DNA from: CBDBBY01 sp965203215
Lineage (GTDB): Bacteria > Pseudomonadota > Alphaproteobacteria > Rhodobacterales > Rhodobacteraceae
Assembly: GCA_965203215.1 (NCBI GenBank)
Contig: CBDBBY010000001.1
Span: 1,612,001 to 1,676,000 of the forward strand
Reading direction: 5' to 3'
DNA: 64,000 bases
Shown: positions 17,308 through 26,012 of the stretch, in pieces
Numbering within the stretch: position 1 is the first letter of the stretch
Layout: every line of letters begins with the position of its first letter
Translations under genes and position numbers: made by a program
Notes under the pieces: generated by a model
What the model was told of the DNA's origin: nothing
Databases searched by the model: none
What the model saw: only the letters and a program-made list of their open reading frames with translations

Positions 17308-18248
17308 CTTCTGACCGCCCCGAAAGTGATCCCTCTGAGAAGCTGATTTCTCAGAAACACCGTGAATATGACGACCGGCAGAAGGAAGAGAGTGGTTCCC
17401 GCTGCCACAGCAGGCCAATCAAGTCCCCCTTCGCCGATGATTATCGGGATGAAGGGAGGCGCCGTCTGAGCGGTCCCCGAGGTGAGGAGCAGCGCGAAAG
17501 CGTATTCGTTCCACGCGAATATCAGGCAGAAGATCGCCGTCGCGGCGATGCCCGCGCGCATCTGCGGAAGGACGACCTTCCAGAAGGCCGCGAGCCGCGA
17601 ATATCCGTCCACCACAGCGGCTTCCTCGTACTCTCGCGGGATCTCGTCGACGAAGCCCTTCAGGAGCCACACCGACAGGCTTAGGTTGACCGCCGTATAG
17701 AGCAGAATCATCCCTAGTGCAGTGTCCGAAAGCCCCAGCGTTCTGAACATGAGGAAGATCGGGATGGCGACCGCCACCGGAGGCATCATTCGGGTCGACA
17801 GGATGAAGAACAGCAAGTCGTCCTTCAACGGCACCCTGAACCGCGAAAACCCGTACGCGGCGAGCGTCCCCAGGAATACGGCGAGGAACGTGGATCCGAA
17901 GCCGATCACGATGGAATTCCAATACCGGTCCGCAAAGCGGCTCGGGCCGGCGATCACCATGTTGCGCTTGCGGACGAGCTCTTCGTACCATGTCTTGGGC
18001 GGTCCGAGGCTCTCGATATATTCGGAAGTCTGTCTGGACCGCGCCGTGAACAGATTGACGTATCCCTCCAGCGTCGGCTCGAAGAAGACCTTGGGAGGGT
18101 AAGAAATCGAATCCGGCGGCGACTTGAAGCTCGTCGCCAGAATCCAGACCAGCGGGATGATCGCGACCATGGAGTAAAGAATGACCACCACGGCCGCCAG
18201 CGCGCGGCTGGCGCCGGACGATTCGCCGGGTTTCGCCAAGCGCTTCAC
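17304..18248 (-). CDS. ABC transporter permease, MalG type
   Basis: A 314-aa inner-membrane permease with about six helices, starting with a GTG that overlaps the stop of the preceding permease (GTGA at 18245-18248). The cytoplasmic EAA loop EAAVVDGYSRLAAFWKVVLPQM contacts the ATPases. A periplasmic insert (residues about 50-100, with the TARSRQTSEYIESLGPP segment) is longer than in short MalG proteins and is seen in the glycerol/polyol-type systems. It pairs with the product of 18245-19174. Confidence 0.92.
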   Translation of the reverse strand: MKRLAKPGESSGASRALAAVVVILYSMVAIIPLVWILATSFKSPPDSISYPPKVFFEPTLEGYVNLFTARSRQTSEYIESLGPPKTWYEELVRKRNMVIAGPSRFADRYWNSIVIGFGSTFLAVFLGTLAAYGFSRFRVPLKDDLLFFILSTRMMPPVAVAIPIFLMFRTLGLSDTALGMILLYTAVNLSLSVWLLKGFVDEIPREYEEAAVVDGYSRLAAFWKVVLPQMRAGIAATAIFCLIFAWNEYAFALLLTSGTAQTAPPFIPIIIGEGGLDWPAVAAGTTLFLLPVVIFTVFLRNQLLRGITFGAVRR

Positions 18249-19174
18249 GATTTCACCCGATTGAGGGCTTTGACATAGATGTTGCCCAATCCGAACACGG
18301 TCACGAACAGAATGATTGCGAACGCCGAGCTGTAGCCGGTCCGCCACTTCTCGAAAGCTTCGCGTTTCAAGTTGATGGAGGCGAGCTCCGTCGTCGAGCC
18401 GGGCCCGCCCGAGGTCAGCTCGACGACCATGTCGAACATCTTGAAGTTTTCAATCGCCCTGAACAGCACCGCGAGCATGAGGAACGGCAGAACGCGCGGC
18501 AGCGTGATGTACCAGAACTTTTGGACGGCGTTGGCCCGATCCACTTCCGCCGCCTCGTAGAGATAGTCGGGAATCGACCGCAAGCCCGCCAGGCAAAGCA
18601 CCATGATGTACGGAGACCACATCCAGGTATCGACGATGATGATTGCCCACGGCGCGAGCTGCACCGAGCCGATCATGTCGAGCGCGCCGGTTCCGAGGAA
18701 AAAGTCGATGATGTAGGAGAAAATGCCGGTTTGCGGCTGGTAGATGTAGGTCCAGAAAACCCCCACGACCGCCGGGGACAGCATCATCGGAATCAGGATG
18801 ATCGTCGTCCAGAAGCTCGCCCCTCTGAAATTCTTGTTGATGAGAAGGGCAAGACCGAATCCGATCAGGATCTGCAGCGCCATCGTCCAGATCACGAAGT
18901 GGGCCGTCGCCTGAAGATAGCCCCAGATGTCTTCCGAGCCGAGCAGCCGCTCGTAATTCCGCGTCCCTATCCACTTGATGGGCCTTCCGGGCTGATTGGC
19001 CCGGTAGTTCGTGAATGAAAGATAGATCGTCCACAACAGCGGGAAGATGTTGACCGCGAGCAGCAGGAAAACCGTCGGCCCGATGAAGATCCACGCGATG
19101 GCTCTGTCGGACAACCCTCGGACGCGCGAAGCGAACTGCTGCCGGGCGACACCCGCGTTCGACACATCCGACAT
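18245..19174 (-). CDS. ABC transporter permease, MalF/UgpA type
   Basis: A 309-aa permease. The first helix (WIFIGPTVFLLLAVNIFPLL) follows a short cytoplasmic N-terminus, and the EAA loop reads EAAEVDRANAVQKFWYITLP. There are six predicted helices. It lacks the large MalF periplasmic domain, as expected for CUT1 sugar and polyol importers. It lies 66 bases downstream of the binding-protein gene and is coupled to the next permease by a GTGA overlap. Confidence 0.93.
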   Translation of the reverse strand: MSDVSNAGVARQQFASRVRGLSDRAIAWIFIGPTVFLLLAVNIFPLLWTIYLSFTNYRANQPGRPIKWIGTRNYERLLGSEDIWGYLQATAHFVIWTMALQILIGFGLALLINKNFRGASFWTTIILIPMMLSPAVVGVFWTYIYQPQTGIFSYIIDFFLGTGALDMIGSVQLAPWAIIIVDTWMWSPYIMVLCLAGLRSIPDYLYEAAEVDRANAVQKFWYITLPRVLPFLMLAVLFRAIENFKMFDMVVELTSGGPGSTTELASINLKREAFEKWRTGYSSAFAIILFVTVFGLGNIYVKALNRVKS

Positions 19175-19240
19175 TCGCCATTCCCGCCTTTCAAATCGGC
19201 GGCCCGGATCGCCGGGCCGCCAAGCGTCTTGAATTCAGGC

Positions 19241-20560
19241 TCAGAGTTTGCCGTCGTCTTCGAACGAAATCGTCCAGTCTTCAATCAGCTTGTCCAGCGC
19301 CTCCTGCGCGGTTCCCTCTCCGGCGACCACGTAGTCGTGCACCCGCTGCTGCATGGCCAGGAGGAGTTCGGCGTAAATCGGCTCTTGCCAGAAGTCCTGG
19401 ACGCCGGACATCGCCTTGAGGAAGTCGGCGGCGAACGGAGCCGTGTCGGCGAAGCCGGGATCTTCCAATACCGACTTGTGGCAGGAATACCCTCCGAGCG
19501 CCCACCATTTGGCCTGCACGTCCGGCTGAGCGAACCACTTGATGTACTCCAGCGCCAAATCCTGCTTGTCGGAATACGCAACGACGGAAATCCCCTGGCC
19601 GCCGAGAGTCGAAGCGTCGATGTTCTGGCTGGGATTGACGAAGAAGCCAGAGGTTTCGCCGCCGACCACTTCGTCCTTCGCGATGCCCGGGAAGAAGGCG
19701 AACCAGTTCATCTGCATCGCGACCTGCCCCGATTTGTAAGCGTCGAGGTTCGCGACCATGTAGGCGTCGGCGTGGCCGGGCGGAGTGCAGCAGTCGTACA
19801 TCGCCTTGTAGAACTCGAGCCCTTCCGCCGCCTCCGGCGAATTCACCGCTCCCTCCATGTCGTAGGAGCCGGGCGAATTCTCGTATTTGAAGCCCCACGG
19901 ATAAAGCGCCGAAGTGACGCCCATCGTGATTCCTTCGGAGCCGCGCTCGGTGTAGATCGCCGCGCCGTAACGCGTCTCGCCGTCGATCTCGCGCCCTTGG
20001 AAGAATTTCGCGATATCCATCAGCTCGTTCCAATTGCTCGGCACGCCGAGATCACGCCCGTGCTCGGCCTTGAATGCCTCCTGAAGCTCCGGCTTGGAGA
20101 ACCAGTCCTTGCGGTAGACCCATCCGAGCGCATCGCCCATCGCAGGAAGCGCGTAGTAATTGGGTTCGCCCTTCGGCCAGGTCGAATAGGCATAGACGGT
20201 CGCGGGAAGGAAATCGTCCATAGAAATCCCTTCCGAATCGAAGAAGTCGTTCAGCTGGACATAGTGCCCGTAGGTAGCTCCGCCTCCGATCCACTGGCTG
20301 TCGCCGATCATCAGGTCGCACAGCTTCCCGCCTGAATTCAGCTCGTTGAGGAAGCGGTCCGCGAAGTTCGTCCAAGGCACGAATTCGAAGTTCATGCCGA
20401 TTCCGGTCGAAGCCGTGAAATCCTTCGACAGTTCGACCAAAGCGTTCGCCGGGTCCCAAGCGGCCCAGCAAAGCGTAATTTCGTTGTCTTGCGCTTGAAC
20501 GCCCGTCGTCGCCGCGGCAGCGACCGCCGACGCCAGTGCAGCTTTTGCTAGTTTTCTCAT
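19241..20560 (-). CDS. Periplasmic substrate-binding protein of the CUT1 importer
   Basis: A 439-aa exported protein: signal peptide MRKLAKAALASAVAAAATTG with an AQA cleavage site, then a two-lobed sugar-binding fold (family SBP_bac_1). Visible marks are TLCWAAWDPANALVELSKDF, the aromatic-rich YGHYVQLNDFF and PWGFKYENSPGSYDMEG. A CC pair (MYDCCTPPG) may form a disulfide. The ATG is preceded by GGGGA at good spacing. The substrate is not decided by sequence; the operon's dhaK and DUF2160 partners favour a small polyol, dihydroxyacetone or a sugar broken down to it. Confidence 0.92.
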   Translation of the reverse strand: MRKLAKAALASAVAAAATTGVQAQDNEITLCWAAWDPANALVELSKDFTASTGIGMNFEFVPWTNFADRFLNELNSGGKLCDLMIGDSQWIGGGATYGHYVQLNDFFDSEGISMDDFLPATVYAYSTWPKGEPNYYALPAMGDALGWVYRKDWFSKPELQEAFKAEHGRDLGVPSNWNELMDIAKFFQGREIDGETRYGAAIYTERGSEGITMGVTSALYPWGFKYENSPGSYDMEGAVNSPEAAEGLEFYKAMYDCCTPPGHADAYMVANLDAYKSGQVAMQMNWFAFFPGIAKDEVVGGETSGFFVNPSQNIDASTLGGQGISVVAYSDKQDLALEYIKWFAQPDVQAKWWALGGYSCHKSVLEDPGFADTAPFAADFLKAMSGVQDFWQEPIYAELLLAMQQRVHDYVVAGEGTAQEALDKLIEDWTISFEDDGKL

Positions 20561-20961
20561 TTCATTCCCCTGTTTTCATTTTGCCGAGCCATGCGGCGGC
20601 AGTTTCAAAGCAACCGCCGGATTTCTCAAATCGGTGCAAAATACAATCGGGCATCGAGATTGGTCAAGGCGTTCACTGGCCTCAAGCAGGGTTATTCGCG
20701 ATTTTTATGTTTGCGGCGAATTGCTGGCCAAACGACGGGGTCCAGCGAGGCGCCCTTGCAGCGTGCTGCACGCGCTTGCTCCGGCATGCGTCGGACAGCG
20801 CGGGTTGGGTGCGTTCCGTGATTCTTGGCATGGCAACTACCGCAACCTCGAAACGCCAAACCCGGGAGACGCGCGGGAGCGCAAAACCGCCCCAACCAAA
20901 AAGCATGAAACGCATCCGCATGGGTTTGACGATTGCCGGCTATTTTGGCAAACGCTGCGGA
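20561..20961. promoter_or_regulatory. Divergent regulatory region between the importer operon and lepA
   Basis: About 400 bases separate two divergent start codons, so both promoters must lie here. Open frames run through the stretch in frame with lepA, but they resemble no known N-terminal extension. I could not pick out a confident -35/-10 pair. Confidence 0.5.
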
Positions 20962-22761
20962 ATGCCGGAATCCATCCGAATTCGCAATTTTTCCATCATC
21001 GCCCATATCGACCATGGAAAAAGCACGCTGGCCGACCGCCTGATGGAGGCCACCGGAACCGTCAGCGCACGGGATATGAAGGCTCAGCTCCTCGATTCCA
21101 TGGACATCGAGCGGGAGCGGGGCATCACCATCAAGGCCAATACGGTTCGCATCGAATACAAGGCGGACGACGGCAATCCGTACGTGCTCAATCTGATCGA
21201 CACGCCGGGACACGTGGATTTCGCATACGAGGTCTCGCGATCCATGCGGGCGGTCGAAGGATCGCTGCTCGTCGTCGACGCATCGCAAGGCGTCGAAGCG
21301 CAAACGCTAGCCAACGCGTATCAGGCAGTCGCGGCGGACCATGATCTGGTGCCGGTATTGAACAAGATCGACCTTCCCGCTGCGGACCCCGAGACCGTGC
21401 GCGGGCAAATCGAGGAAGTCGTCGGGATAGACGCGAGTCAAGCCATAGAAGTTTCGGCCAAGACGGGCATCGGCATCGGCGATGTCCTGGAAGCGATCGT
21501 CGGCGACCTGCCTGCGCCGGAGGGCGAACTGGATGCTCCGCTCAAAGCCTTGCTGGTGGACAGCTGGTACAATCAGTTTCTGGGAGTCGTCGTTCTCGTC
21601 AGGATATTCGACGGAGTGCTTCGCAAGGGCGATCAGGTTCGGCTGATGTCGACCGGCGCCAGCTATCACGTCGACCAGGTGGGCGTATTCCGTCCCGCGA
21701 TGGACGAGGTTCGGGAACTCGCTCCCGGCGAGATCGGATTCTTCACGGCGTCGATCAAGCAGGTGCGGGACACTCGCGTAGGCGACACGGTCACGCACGA
21801 AAAAAACGGATGCGAGGAGCCGATCGAAGGCATGCAGCCTTCCAAACCCGTCGTGTTTTGCGGCTTGTTTCCGGTGGACAACAGCGATTTCGAGAATCTG
21901 CGGGAAGCGATCGCCAAAATATCGCTGAACGACGCGTCGTTCAGCAGCGAGCCGGAAACCTCCGCCGCTTTGGGATCAGGGTTTCAATGCGGATTTCTGG
22001 GGCTGCTGCACTTGGAGGTCATCCGAGACCGGCTGGAGCGCGAATACGAGCTGGACTTGATAACCACCGCGCCGTCGGTCGTCTACAAGGTCCAGATGCG
22101 CGACGGCAGCGAAGTCAGCGTCTACAATCCGGCGGACATGCCCGATCCGGCGAAAATCGACTCGATCATGGAGCCGAGGATCAATGCGACGATACTGGTT
22201 CCTTCCGAGTATTTGGGCGAAGTGCTGAAGCTTTGCCACTCGCGGCGCGGCATCCAGCAGGAGCTGACGTTCGTCGGCGACAGAGCGATGGCCTCGTTCG
22301 ACCTGCCGCTCAACGAGATCGTCTTCGACTTCTACGACCGCCTCAAATCCGTTTCAAAGGGATACGCGTCATTCGACTACTCCATCAAAGGGTATCGAAA
22401 AGACAATCTCGTACGAATGCAGATTCTCGTGAACAGCGAACCTGTGGACGCGCTCTCGACCATGGTTCACAAGGACAACTGCGAGATTCGAGGGCGGGCG
22501 ATGTGCGAAAAGCTTAAGGAGCTCATACCGCGCCATCTGTTCAAGATACCGGTGCAAGCCGCCGTCGGCGGACGGGTTGTCGCGAGAGAGACGATTTCGG
22601 CTCTGCGGAAGGACGTCACGGCGAAATGCTACGGCGGAGACATTACGCGCAAGAAAAAACTGCTCGAAAAGCAGAAGTCGGGAAAGAAGCGCATGCGGCA
22701 ATTCGGCAAGGTCGAGATTCCGCAGCAAGCGTTCATCAACGCCTTGAAGGTGGAAGCCTAG
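20962..22761 (+). CDS. lepA: Elongation factor 4 (LepA), ribosome back-translocase GTPase
   Basis: 599 aa, the standard LepA length when started at the ATG at 20962. G1 HIDHGKST (residues 15-22), G2 RERGITIKA, G3 DTPGHVDF and G4 NKID are all intact. Domains III-V include the LepA-specific C-terminus with the GKKRMRQFG and PQQAFINAL segment. It acts on stalled ribosomes under ionic stress. A longer in-frame extension upstream is not conserved in family experience. The stop overlaps the next gene's GTG (TAGTG). Confidence 0.97.
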   Translation: MPESIRIRNFSIIAHIDHGKSTLADRLMEATGTVSARDMKAQLLDSMDIERERGITIKANTVRIEYKADDGNPYVLNLIDTPGHVDFAYEVSRSMRAVEGSLLVVDASQGVEAQTLANAYQAVAADHDLVPVLNKIDLPAADPETVRGQIEEVVGIDASQAIEVSAKTGIGIGDVLEAIVGDLPAPEGELDAPLKALLVDSWYNQFLGVVVLVRIFDGVLRKGDQVRLMSTGASYHVDQVGVFRPAMDEVRELAPGEIGFFTASIKQVRDTRVGDTVTHEKNGCEEPIEGMQPSKPVVFCGLFPVDNSDFENLREAIAKISLNDASFSSEPETSAALGSGFQCGFLGLLHLEVIRDRLEREYELDLITTAPSVVYKVQMRDGSEVSVYNPADMPDPAKIDSIMEPRINATILVPSEYLGEVLKLCHSRRGIQQELTFVGDRAMASFDLPLNEIVFDFYDRLKSVSKGYASFDYSIKGYRKDNLVRMQILVNSEPVDALSTMVHKDNCEIRGRAMCEKLKELIPRHLFKIPVQAAVGGRVVARETISALRKDVTAKCYGGDITRKKKLLEKQKSGKKRMRQFGKVEIPQQAFINALKVEA

Positions 22762-23354
22762 TGACGAGCGGAACCGACGGTCCGGATGCAGGCGCCGCCG
22801 GACCGGATCAGAACTCTGCCGATCAGACGTCCTCCGCTGAGGTACGCGGCGACATTTGGGAAGACCGGTCAAAACCCATCTGCACGATTTCGCCTTCGGG
22901 AGCGAGGCGGGCATTCGGAATCGCAATGCTCGCCGCGCTGGGCGCGATGTTCATTTGGATCGGATTTGCCAGCGTCAAGACGAACACCGCTGCGGCCGCG
23001 ACTTTCGGCGTTCTCGGAATCGCGTCGTTTTGGTGCGCTTCGGTCGTCTTTTCGGCAACGTCGGCGTCGATTCTGCTGCTTCGGAAAGGGCTGGTCACAA
23101 GCGACGATATCATCGTCGCAGAACTCGACAACATCAAGGCGGTGGAGCGAGGATTGTTCGCGCTCAAGCCGTCCAGCGGATTTGTCATTTTGCTAAAAAA
23201 ACCCATGCCCTTGGTGTGGAAGCCCGGACTTTGGTGGAGATTCGGTCGAAGGATCGGCGTCGGAGGCGCCACGGCGGCGGCCGAGGGCAAGATAATGGCC
23301 GAGGCCATCCAAGCATTGATGAGCGGTCAGAAAATAAATTTCCGCTCCAGTTGA
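22761..23354 (+). CDS. Small membrane protein with PH-like cytoplasmic part
   Basis: 197 aa starting at a GTG that shares its G with the lepA stop, so translation is probably coupled. A charged N-terminal 45 residues precede two membrane helices (AFGIAMLAALGAMFIWIGF and AATFGVLGIASFWCASVVF). A compact beta-rich segment follows (ILLLRKGLVTSDDIIVAEL, then GFVILLKKP) resembling bacterial PH-type domains. The end RRIGVGGATAAAEGKIMAEAIQALM looks conserved. I know similar proteins next to lepA in alphaproteobacteria but no function. Confidence 0.65.
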   Translation: MTSGTDGPDAGAAGPDQNSADQTSSAEVRGDIWEDRSKPICTISPSGARRAFGIAMLAALGAMFIWIGFASVKTNTAAAATFGVLGIASFWCASVVFSATSASILLLRKGLVTSDDIIVAELDNIKAVERGLFALKPSSGFVILLKKPMPLVWKPGLWWRFGRRIGVGGATAAAEGKIMAEAIQALMSGQKINFRSS

Positions 23355-23400
23355 ATCGGATCATTCGGCGGCCTGATCGACGCTGGCCCATCTCCGCCCG

Positions 23401-23493
23401 AATTCCTTTCTATCTGCACTTCTGCGCGACACGATCAATCGAAATCATGAAGCCGGCGGTGCGAAGGTCCGGCACTTCGTCGCGCAATCGACA
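23401..23493 (-). pseudogene. Fragment matching the 3' end of glutamate dehydrogenase
   Basis: The minus strand reads CRLRDEVPDLRTAGFMISID then RVAQKCR and stop, against WRSRDDVPDLRTAGFMVSID and RVAQEYRSKGI at the end of the complete gdh gene at 32837. DNA identity over about 94 bases is near 83 percent by eye. The rest of the gene is absent. It may be the stump of an older or transferred gdh copy removed by insertion sequences. Confidence 0.75.
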
Positions 23494-23499
23494 CATCTA

Positions 23500-23709
23500 G
23501 TGGCACCTTCAACACACAAGAGTCCCTTTGATGCTTGCCGGCTCGGGTGCGGCATCTGCGATTCCATCAGGCGGATTGATAAGCCGCGTTTGCAATTCAT
23601 TGAACTGCACAACGAGAAAGAGGCGAAGTCGTTCAAATGGGCGGCCAGCTCGGATCGGCTCGTCGCCGCCCGTCGAAGAGGGTTTCAAATAACTCGAACA
23701 AGCCACTAG
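23500..23709 (+). pseudogene. IS630-family transposase remnant (C-terminus)
   Basis: The plus-strand frame contains FIELHNEKEAKSFKWAASSD followed by RRGFQITRTSH and a stop. This matches the typical IS630 transposase ending (FIxxHN...PFxWTA...RRGHQ...H). The catalytic core is gone. It is a different subtype from the intact IS630 element at 28923-29990. Confidence 0.6.
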
Positions 23710-23714
23710 CTTCG

Positions 23715-24094
23715 ACGTTTTTTTCAGATAACCATTTGTTTTTGCGTGTTTTATCCAAATTTTTAGGCACTACATCTGGCTGTATTTCATGTTGCTCTCG
23801 GCGGCCTCAATCGATCCGGTAGGGCCCGTCGGTCAGCGCAATCGCGAAGGCGGCGAGACCCGCCGCATTGCCCGGGACCGGGGAGTGATGCCGGTCGCGC
23901 CACCGAAGACGAATCGGAAAAACAAATAGGACTACGACCGCGAACTCTACAAATTGCGTAACGAAGTCGAACGGCTGTTCCGAAGAATCAAGGGCTGCCG
24001 GAGAATCTACACTCGGTTCGACAAGCTCGACGTGATGTTTCTGGCGTTCCTGAACTTCGCCCTCGTCGGCGAAAGGATATATGGCTTAGCGTAA
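23715..24094 (+). pseudogene. IS5-family transposase remnant (C-terminus) with repeat copy A
   Basis: The first 115 bases are copy A of a dispersed repeat (see 31012). The rest reads RRIARDRGVMPVAPPKTNRK, then, after an in-frame TAG where the family has Trp, DYDRELYKLRNEVERLFRRI and RFDKLDVMFLAFLNFAL, the usual C-terminal end of an IS5-family DDE transposase including its catalytic Glu. The N-terminal half is missing. Confidence 0.75.
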
Positions 24095-24653
24095 ACAGGC
24101 CTCAATCTGGATTTGGCTCCAAAAATCGAATCAGAGACTTGATTATGCATTGTTTCCACAAACCCCTCGTGCCGGGCTGTCTCCGGTTGTGCATCCCTTG
24201 TTGAGCAACTGATAAGTTCACCGCTACCGCCAAAGAATACCCCGCAAACTGGCGCAGGATTTTCTGTTCCGCAGCAAATGCGAAGAGGCTGATAGGAAAG
24301 ACAGTCGCGCGCTCATTTGAGCCTATCCCCTGCACCTGCTGCACCCCTTATCTTCAACAGAGGACGGATTCCGACCGTTCGCCGCGAGTGCGAAATTTCA
24401 TGGTTTCAGCATTGGATGCAGACGTTCTATAGGTTATCCGACCACAGCTCGTTCGGGCAGACCAACAGAGGTGGATGCGCAAGTGCCGCATATGACGGTC
24501 GCGCGGTTGAAACAGACGTGATGGGATAACAATTTGATGCCATTTTCCGACGCTTCCAAGCAAGCATTTCATCGCCAACAATGCGAGAAACACAGTATTT
24601 GGTGGCGGGATTCGCTTAACTCGTCTAGGATTCTCTAAGCGGAGGATTGGCCT
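24095..24653. other. Unassigned stretch before the AAA+ gene
   Basis: I see only short, interrupted frames. One plus-strand frame near 24470-24630 (HMTVARLKQT, interrupted, then KQAFHRQQCEKHSIWWRDSL) looks like a decayed coding sequence but I cannot assign a family. Confidence 0.35.
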
Positions 24654-24785
24654 ATGGCGCGTGGCGAACTCACGAAGAAGCTGTTGTCCAGCTACGGGCG
24701 CGACGAAGAATTTCGTGTCGTAGCTGAGCAAATCATTGCCGAAGAAAAAAAAGAACAATCGCGCGTTAGCGCGCTCGCTTCGTAA
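24654..24785 (+). pseudogene. Out-of-frame N-terminus of the AAA+ ATPase
   Basis: Begins at an ATG after the purine-rich GGAGGATTGGCCT. It reads MARGELTKKLLSSYGRDEEF then AEQIIAEEKKEQ, which looks like the normal N-terminal helices of this ATPase family. It leaves frame at a run of eight A (24745-24752). Removing one A joins it as EEKKNNRALARSL to the ATPase at 24736. It could be a mutation, slippage at the A run or a read error. Confidence 0.6.
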
Positions 24786-25779
24786 AACCCTCGAAAGTTT
24801 GAGGTCTCGTCCTCAAGCCAATGGGCTGTCGCCGCTGGCACCATTCCCGGACGATGCGGGAGATTTTATCCAATCTATCGAACCAGTCCGTACCCCTAAC
24901 GACATTATGCTCAGCCGTGAGAACATTGAGCTTTTTTCCGGTTTGCTGAACGAGTTTCGCAAGTCGGAAACCGTCAAAAGACATGGGCTGCAGGTTCGCT
25001 CCAAGCTTCTGTCCTGCGGACCTACCGGAACGGGCAAGACGCTTTGCGCTGAGGTCTTTGCCGGGCAACTCGGCCTGCCGTTCTCCTGCGTTAAGCTCGA
25101 TACCGTAATTTCATCGTTCCTTGGGAAAACTGCCTCGAACATCCGTAAGACCTTCGAGTTTGCCAGACGGCAGCCTTGCGTGTTGTTCTTTGACGAATTC
25201 GATGCAATCGCCAGATCAAGAGAAGAAGGCACCGACCACAGTGAACTACGCCGTGTGGTTAACAGTCTGCTTATTTTTATCGATCAAATTCAACCTAGCG
25301 GCTTCCTGATTGCTGCAACCAATCTGGATCCACACCTTGATCCAGCAATCTGGCGGCGTTTCGATGAAGTGATCTGGTTCGATCACCCGGATGAGCCGAT
25401 GATCCGGCTGTATCTTGCAAATGCATTTAAGAACACGAAAACGGACTTTGACCCCGAAGACTTTGTTCAAAGCCTGGCGGATTATTCCTATGCTGAGTTG
25501 GAAAAAATTTACAACCAAGCCAAGAAAATCTCCCTGCTTGATCGCCGAAAAAGCATTTCCAAGGAAGACTTTCACAATGCGATACGCGATGCTGAACGAC
25601 GCAGTATGCGTTTAAGAAAATTTTCAAACCACCCGCGAACGCCATCCCGGCGCGGGGAGCGAAAGCCCGCAGACGCCGCTCAGCCTTGGCGCAGCCGGGG
25701 AACGGTCGAAGTGTGCCCAATGATGGAGATGTTTCATGCCAAATCGTTCTCAACTGCCAGCCTCCCAATCTTGGCGTGA
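24736..25779 (+). CDS. AAA+ ATPase, partner of an S8 peptidase (frameshifted N-terminus)
   Basis: A classical AAA-family ATPase: Walker A GPTGTGKT (residues 95-102), Walker B VLFFDEFDA (149-157), sensor 1 LIAATNLD, then PAIWRRFDEVI with the arginine pair expected to act as finger. As drawn it starts at TTG in a frame reached only after an A8 run; the true N-terminus is likely the frame at 24654. The family is commonly found directly before a subtilisin-like S8 peptidase gene and is suspected of a conflict or quality-control role. Here the C-terminus runs into an IS3 fragment near 25730 and the peptidase is displaced to about 30 kb. Confidence 0.8.
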   Translation: MPKKKKNNRALARSLRKTLESLRSRPQANGLSPLAPFPDDAGDFIQSIEPVRTPNDIMLSRENIELFSGLLNEFRKSETVKRHGLQVRSKLLSCGPTGTGKTLCAEVFAGQLGLPFSCVKLDTVISSFLGKTASNIRKTFEFARRQPCVLFFDEFDAIARSREEGTDHSELRRVVNSLLIFIDQIQPSGFLIAATNLDPHLDPAIWRRFDEVIWFDHPDEPMIRLYLANAFKNTKTDFDPEDFVQSLADYSYAELEKIYNQAKKISLLDRRKSISKEDFHNAIRDAERRSMRLRKFSNHPRTPSRRGERKPADAAQPWRSRGTVEVCPMMEMFHAKSFSTASLPILA

Positions 25780-25980
25780 AGATCTTTGATCTCGGCTTCA
25801 GTTGGACCGCTCTGCTTGCCGCCAGAGAACACGTCCGATGGCCCGACGTTTCCAAGTGCTGACCTGGTTCGGGTGCAACTGATGCTTCGCGGCAATCTCC
25901 TGTACCGTCTTGTCGCCTCGCAGCGCTTCCAACGCCACCTTGGCCTTAAACCGATCTGTAAAACTCCGGCGCTTCGCCAT
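25734..25980 (-). pseudogene. IS3-family OrfA remnant
   Basis: The minus strand begins MAKRRSFTDRFKAKVALEAL, then KTVQEIAAKHQLHPNQVSTW, the helix-turn-helix of an IS3-family OrfA. A frameshift after KRRA moves the following leucine-zipper part (EAEIKDLHAKIGRLAVEND) to another frame. No OrfB is present. The fragment marks the left border of the DNA that replaced the front half of the S8 peptidase gene. Confidence 0.75.
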
Positions 25981-26012
25981 TCTCGTATCACTTCAAAGGT
26001 TTGGGATACACC

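Noticed and set aside
14836..20560. Glycerol-3-phosphate (Ugp) importer
   Set aside because: Two different ATPases, a DUF2160 gene and dhaK do not match ugpBAEC, which has one ATPase.
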